This document shows positions 5,755 to 6,543 of a stretch of 6,543 nt of DNA, one piece after another. The notes under the pieces were generated by a model, which searched no databases, was not told where the DNA came from, and saw nothing but the letters and a program-made list of their open reading frames with translations. Source of the stretch: 4572-123 sp002084545. GTDB taxonomy: Bacteria; Desulfobacterota; Desulfobacteria; Desulfobacterales; 4572-123. A program made the translations under genes and the position numbers. The DNA lies in NCBI GenBank assembly GCA_029939715.1, contig JAOZSJ010000163.1, forward strand, positions 1 through 6,543. The letters are read 5' to 3'. Positions within the stretch are counted from its first letter, which is position 1, and every line of letters starts with the position of its first letter.

Positions 5755-6540
5755 ATGCATGCAAATCAGGGCAGGATTATTGCCGTGGCAAACGAAAAAG
5801 GCGGTGTAGGCAAAACCGTGACGGTAATTAACCTTGGCGGGGCACTGGCCATGGAGCAGAAAAAAGTTCTGATTGTAGACATGGATCCCCAGGCAAATGC
5901 GACAAAAGGGCTCGGGGTTGAAGTAGAAGAAAACAAACCGACGACCTATGATATCATCAGTAATGATACGCCCCATACAGCAGCGGATGCAATAGTTCAC
6001 ACCCCTTGGGAGGGACTCGATCTGATACCGTCCAGTGTGGATCTGTCAGGTGCGGAGATTGAACTGGTAGATGAACAGGGCCGGGAAAATCGCTTAAAAG
6101 AAGCACTGGCCGATATCAAGGGCGCATATGATTTTATTCTTCTGGACACGCCTCCCAGCCTGTCGCTGATGACCGTTAATGTCCTCGCCTTTGCCATCGA
6201 GGTACTGGTGCCCTGCCAGACCCATCCATATGCCTTTGAAGCCCTGGACGAACTTTTTGATACAATTGACATGGTTCGCGCGGAGATAAATCCGGATATT
6301 CACGTATCCGGCGTTCTGGCAACATTTTATGATAAGCGCACCCGGATCAGCCGGATGATCCTGGATAAGCTGAAATCGGACGAACGCTATAAGGATTTAC
6401 TTTTCGACACGGTCATTCGTACAAATACAACCATAGCCGAAAGCGCCGGTGTCGGCAGGCCCGTCGTATTTTATCGAAAAAGCAGTTATGGGGCCGGAGA
6501 TTACAAAAACCTGGCCAGGGAACTGCTCGCGCGTTCGTAA
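5755..6540 (+). CDS. ParA/Soj-family partitioning-type ATPase
   Basis: The product is a 261-residue MinD/ParA-superfamily ATPase. It has the deviant Walker A motif KGGVGKT (15-21) with both signature lysines (K15, K20), Walker A' as VDMDPQAN (41-48) and Walker B as FILLDTPPS (127-135). It then has the ParA-typical VPCQTHPYAFEAL (152-164) and a C-terminal TNTTIAESAGVGRPVVFY (223-240), where Soj proteins have RLSEAPSFGKP. Length matches chromosomal Soj-type ParA; there is no N-terminal helix-turn-helix extension as in plasmid P1-type ParA, and no MinD C-terminal amphipathic helix is evident. Such ATPases dimerise on ATP and bind non-specific DNA or surfaces to position chromosomes, plasmids or protein complexes. 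One deviation is valine at residue 22, after GKT, where threonine is common. No ParB gene lies in the window, although sequence right of 6543 is unseen. It is probably cotranscribed with the dynamin-like GTPase. I avoid the symbol parA because it may be an orphan paralogue. Confidence 0.93.
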   Translation: MHANQGRIIAVANEKGGVGKTVTVINLGGALAMEQKKVLIVDMDPQANATKGLGVEVEENKPTTYDIISNDTPHTAADAIVHTPWEGLDLIPSSVDLSGAEIELVDEQGRENRLKEALADIKGAYDFILLDTPPSLSLMTVNVLAFAIEVLVPCQTHPYAFEALDELFDTIDMVRAEINPDIHVSGVLATFYDKRTRISRMILDKLKSDERYKDLLFDTVIRTNTTIAESAGVGRPVVFYRKSSYGAGDYKNLARELLARS

Positions 6541-6543
6541 CTA

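Noticed and set aside
5677..6000. 107-codon minus-strand frame over the GTPase-ParA junction
   Set aside because: It covers the Walker A region of the ATPase and the strong Shine-Dalgarno on the plus strand; its hydrophobic, Phe/Cys-rich translation is a typical shadow.

Overview
The window looks like chromosomal DNA from a Gram-negative, delta-proteobacterium-like organism, most likely a member of the Desulfobacterota such as the Desulfobacterales. That placement is an inference from protein style and moderate GC content with AT-rich spacers; no rRNA or other phylogenetic marker is present. Five complete protein genes and one truncated gene can be supported.

Left part, minus strand (about 1-3160). 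Reading in the direction of transcription, a 60-residue protein with four cysteines and a lysine-rich tail (2978-3160) is followed by proA (1419-2720), proB (165-1313) and then the first 27 codons of a probable metallo-beta-lactamase-fold protein that runs off the left edge (1-82). ProB phosphorylates glutamate and ProA reduces the resulting gamma-glutamyl phosphate, so the pair supplies glutamate-5-semialdehyde for proline synthesis. The order is proA then proB, the reverse of the usual proBA operon. A 105-bp spacer between them carries a terminator-like hairpin and a 14-bp palindrome, so the two may not be a tightly coupled operon.

Divergent spacer (3161-3494). This 334-bp AT-rich region separates the two transcription directions. 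It holds a perfect 12-bp inverted repeat close to the small Cys-rich gene and a good candidate sigma-70-type promoter facing right.

Right part, plus strand (3495-6540). A 749-residue dynamin-like large GTPase is followed after 10 bp by a 261-residue ParA/Soj-type ATPase. The ATPase's strong Shine-Dalgarno sequence overlaps the end of the GTPase gene, so the two are almost certainly cotranscribed and probably translationally coupled. This is the most interesting part of the window. A dynamin-family membrane or polymer GTPase paired with a DNA- or surface-positioning ATPase, with no ParB in the visible sequence, suggests a two-component positioning or segregation module. No experimental function can be assigned from sequence alone.

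No tRNA, rRNA, CRISPR array, transposase or prophage gene was found.
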